Shown: positions 63,004-64,000 of the stretch, piece after piece
Numbering within the stretch: the first letter of the stretch is position 1
Layout: the number at the start of each line of letters is the position of its first letter
Source: Malus domestica
Taxonomy: Eukaryota > Streptophyta > Magnoliopsida > Rosales > Rosaceae
Reading direction: 5' to 3'
NCBI RefSeq assembly: GCF_042453785.1
Contig: NC_091675.1
Span: forward strand, 1,252,501 to 1,316,500
DNA: 64,000 bases
Notes under the pieces: generated by a model
Seen by the model: only the letters and a program-made list of their open reading frames with translations
Databases searched by the model: none
Told to the model about the DNA's origin: nothing
Position numbers and translations under genes: made by a program

Positions 63004-64000
63004 ATGGTGTCACAAGACTCACCTCCAAATCCCTCCTCAAGCATTTTCCACCAGTTCATAATCTCAGACTCCATTTCTGCTCACAACCATCATCTCGAAA
63101 GCCAGCACCTTGACGCTTATCCGCCTTCATTTCAAACTAGCACCACATTTCCACAAGCTCTCGGAGTTCTCCCCAGCATTCACTCCCTTGGCGAAAGAAT
63201 GTCCCAATCAGTAGGACTTGTTCAAGCTCCTACCGGCGCAGCAATGGAGAACCAAGCGCAGCGGCTTTCGCTCTCCCTCGGTTCCCATATGCTTGTTCCT
63301 TCAGGCCAGTACCGGCACCACAACTTCGACACTGGGGAGGAATCCGGGGAGGCTTGCAACCGGGGAGTTGAGCACGTAGGCGACGAGTACTGCTTCATGG
63401 GAGGCATGCTTGCTTTGCATTCAAGTGCGCTGAATCGATCTTGCTCCACTTCTTATGGAGCAGAATCTCTAGCTGCTGTCATTGCGAATTCGAAATATCT
63501 TAAACCAGCTCAGTCCCTCTTGGAAGAGATTGTTAATGTTGGCGGACAATTGGTTGACATTAGCAATGAGAAACATGTGGGGAAATTGTATGGAGAAGGG
63601 CGGCGAGGCGGTATGGGGCTCTCCTCTGAACTGAGAGCAGAGCTTTCTTGCAATGGTGGGCTCATGAATGCCGACAAACACGAAATGCAGGCTAGGCTTG
63701 CAAACCTTATCACATTGTTGGAACAGGTACAATCTTGATGCTTAGTTTAAGTTTTTGACAAGACGATATTCCAAACTAGTGTAATTTACGGGAATGGGGG
63801 TTTTGACCTTAGGTGTAAGAGGTCGGACACACTGCCTTACGGTTTAGGTTTTTGATCTCATGGATCATTTTTGCTCAGAGAATTAATTTGTTTGATGTTT
63901 TTAAGGTTGAGGACAGATGTGAGAAGTACTACCATCAAATGGAACAAGTGATGTCATCATTTGAGATGGTGGTAGGGGAAGGAGCAGCCAAGTCCTACAC
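63004..64000 (+). CDS. BLH11: BEL1-like homeodomain protein (BLH11-like), cut by the window edge
   Basis: Second TALE homeodomain gene in tandem orientation. Exon 1 is 63004-63726 (241 residues); exon 2 starts at 63906 and runs past the window end. Visible parts: MVSQDSPPNPSSSIFHQFII at the start, the ZIBEL-like LSLSLGSH (about 88), a SKY domain at about 163 (NSKYLKPAQSLLEEIVNVGG), then the BELL domain from HEMQARLANLITLLEQ across the intron to VEDRCEKYYHQMEQVM and SSFEMVVGEGAAKSYT. The homeodomain lies beyond the edge. The intron position after LLEQ equals that after MLNE in the first BEL1-like gene, so the structure is conserved. Assignment to BLH11 rests on memory of that family and on gene order, and is less certain than the class. 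Confidence 0.85.
63795..63850 (-). repeat. SINE head fragment in a BEL1-like intron
   Basis: GGTGTAAGAGGTCGGACACACTGCC-like sequence (first 20 bases read GGTGTAAGAGGTCGGACACA) matches the order of motifs at 20166-20232 in the lectin intron. Probably the same dispersed tRNA-derived SINE. Confidence 0.35.

Overview
This is plant nuclear DNA. The host genes have short exons, GT-AG introns and AT-rich spacers, and the families are typical of flowering plants: h-type thioredoxin, GH35 beta-galactosidase, jacalin lectin, DYW-type PPR protein, cytokinin dehydrogenase and BEL1-like homeodomain proteins. Protein similarity, a Cassandra element carrying 5S rRNA sequence and the style of the MITEs suggest a rosid dicot, probably Rosaceae and perhaps the apple/pear tribe. 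The species is an inference and was not tested.

Layout: (1) 1.2-7.0 kb, a tandem duplication holding two h-type thioredoxin genes; the second has a copia-type retroelement fossil in its only intron. (2) 7.4-12.0 kb, an 18-exon beta-galactosidase gene on the minus strand, convergent with the thioredoxins. (3) 12-17.7 kb, gene-free, with a Cassandra solo LTR and several MITE-like elements. (4) 17.8-20.6 kb, a lectin with three jacalin domains, then a single-exon DYW-class PPR gene at 21.4-24.1 kb. (5) 24.1-34 kb, a gene-poor stretch with many small DNA-transposon derivatives. (6) 35.0-40.2 kb, cytokinin dehydrogenase (CKX5 type) behind a cluster of G-boxes. (7) 41.0-43.4 kb, a minus-strand RsmI-like rRNA methyltransferase, and 44.9-47.2 kb, a minus-strand E2 enzyme of the UBC16 type. 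(8) 47.7-54.0 kb, one copia LTR retrotransposon on the minus strand with near-identical LTRs and a 5-bp target duplication; its coding region is broken. (9) 57.9-60.1 kb, a BEL1-like homeobox gene (BLH3/BLH10 type), and from 63.0 kb to the edge the first part of another (BLH11-like).

The host genes do not form one pathway. Their order is nonetheless informative. From memory, relatives of these genes sit in three Arabidopsis chromosome 1 blocks (around At1g19690-19730, At1g45050-45145 and At1g75410-75450), so the window looks like a less fractionated version of one ancestral block. CKX5 (cytokinin breakdown) and the BLH factors (partners of KNOX proteins) both bear on meristem and organ development, but a functional link between them is not shown here.

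I found no CRISPR array, no canonical intact tRNA or rRNA gene, and nothing I would defend as a wholly new biological system. The most notable structural points are the composite synteny, the MULE-type MITE family with 9-bp target duplications, the Cassandra 5S element, the tandem repeats in the leader of the young copia element, and a GC-AG intron in the beta-galactosidase gene.
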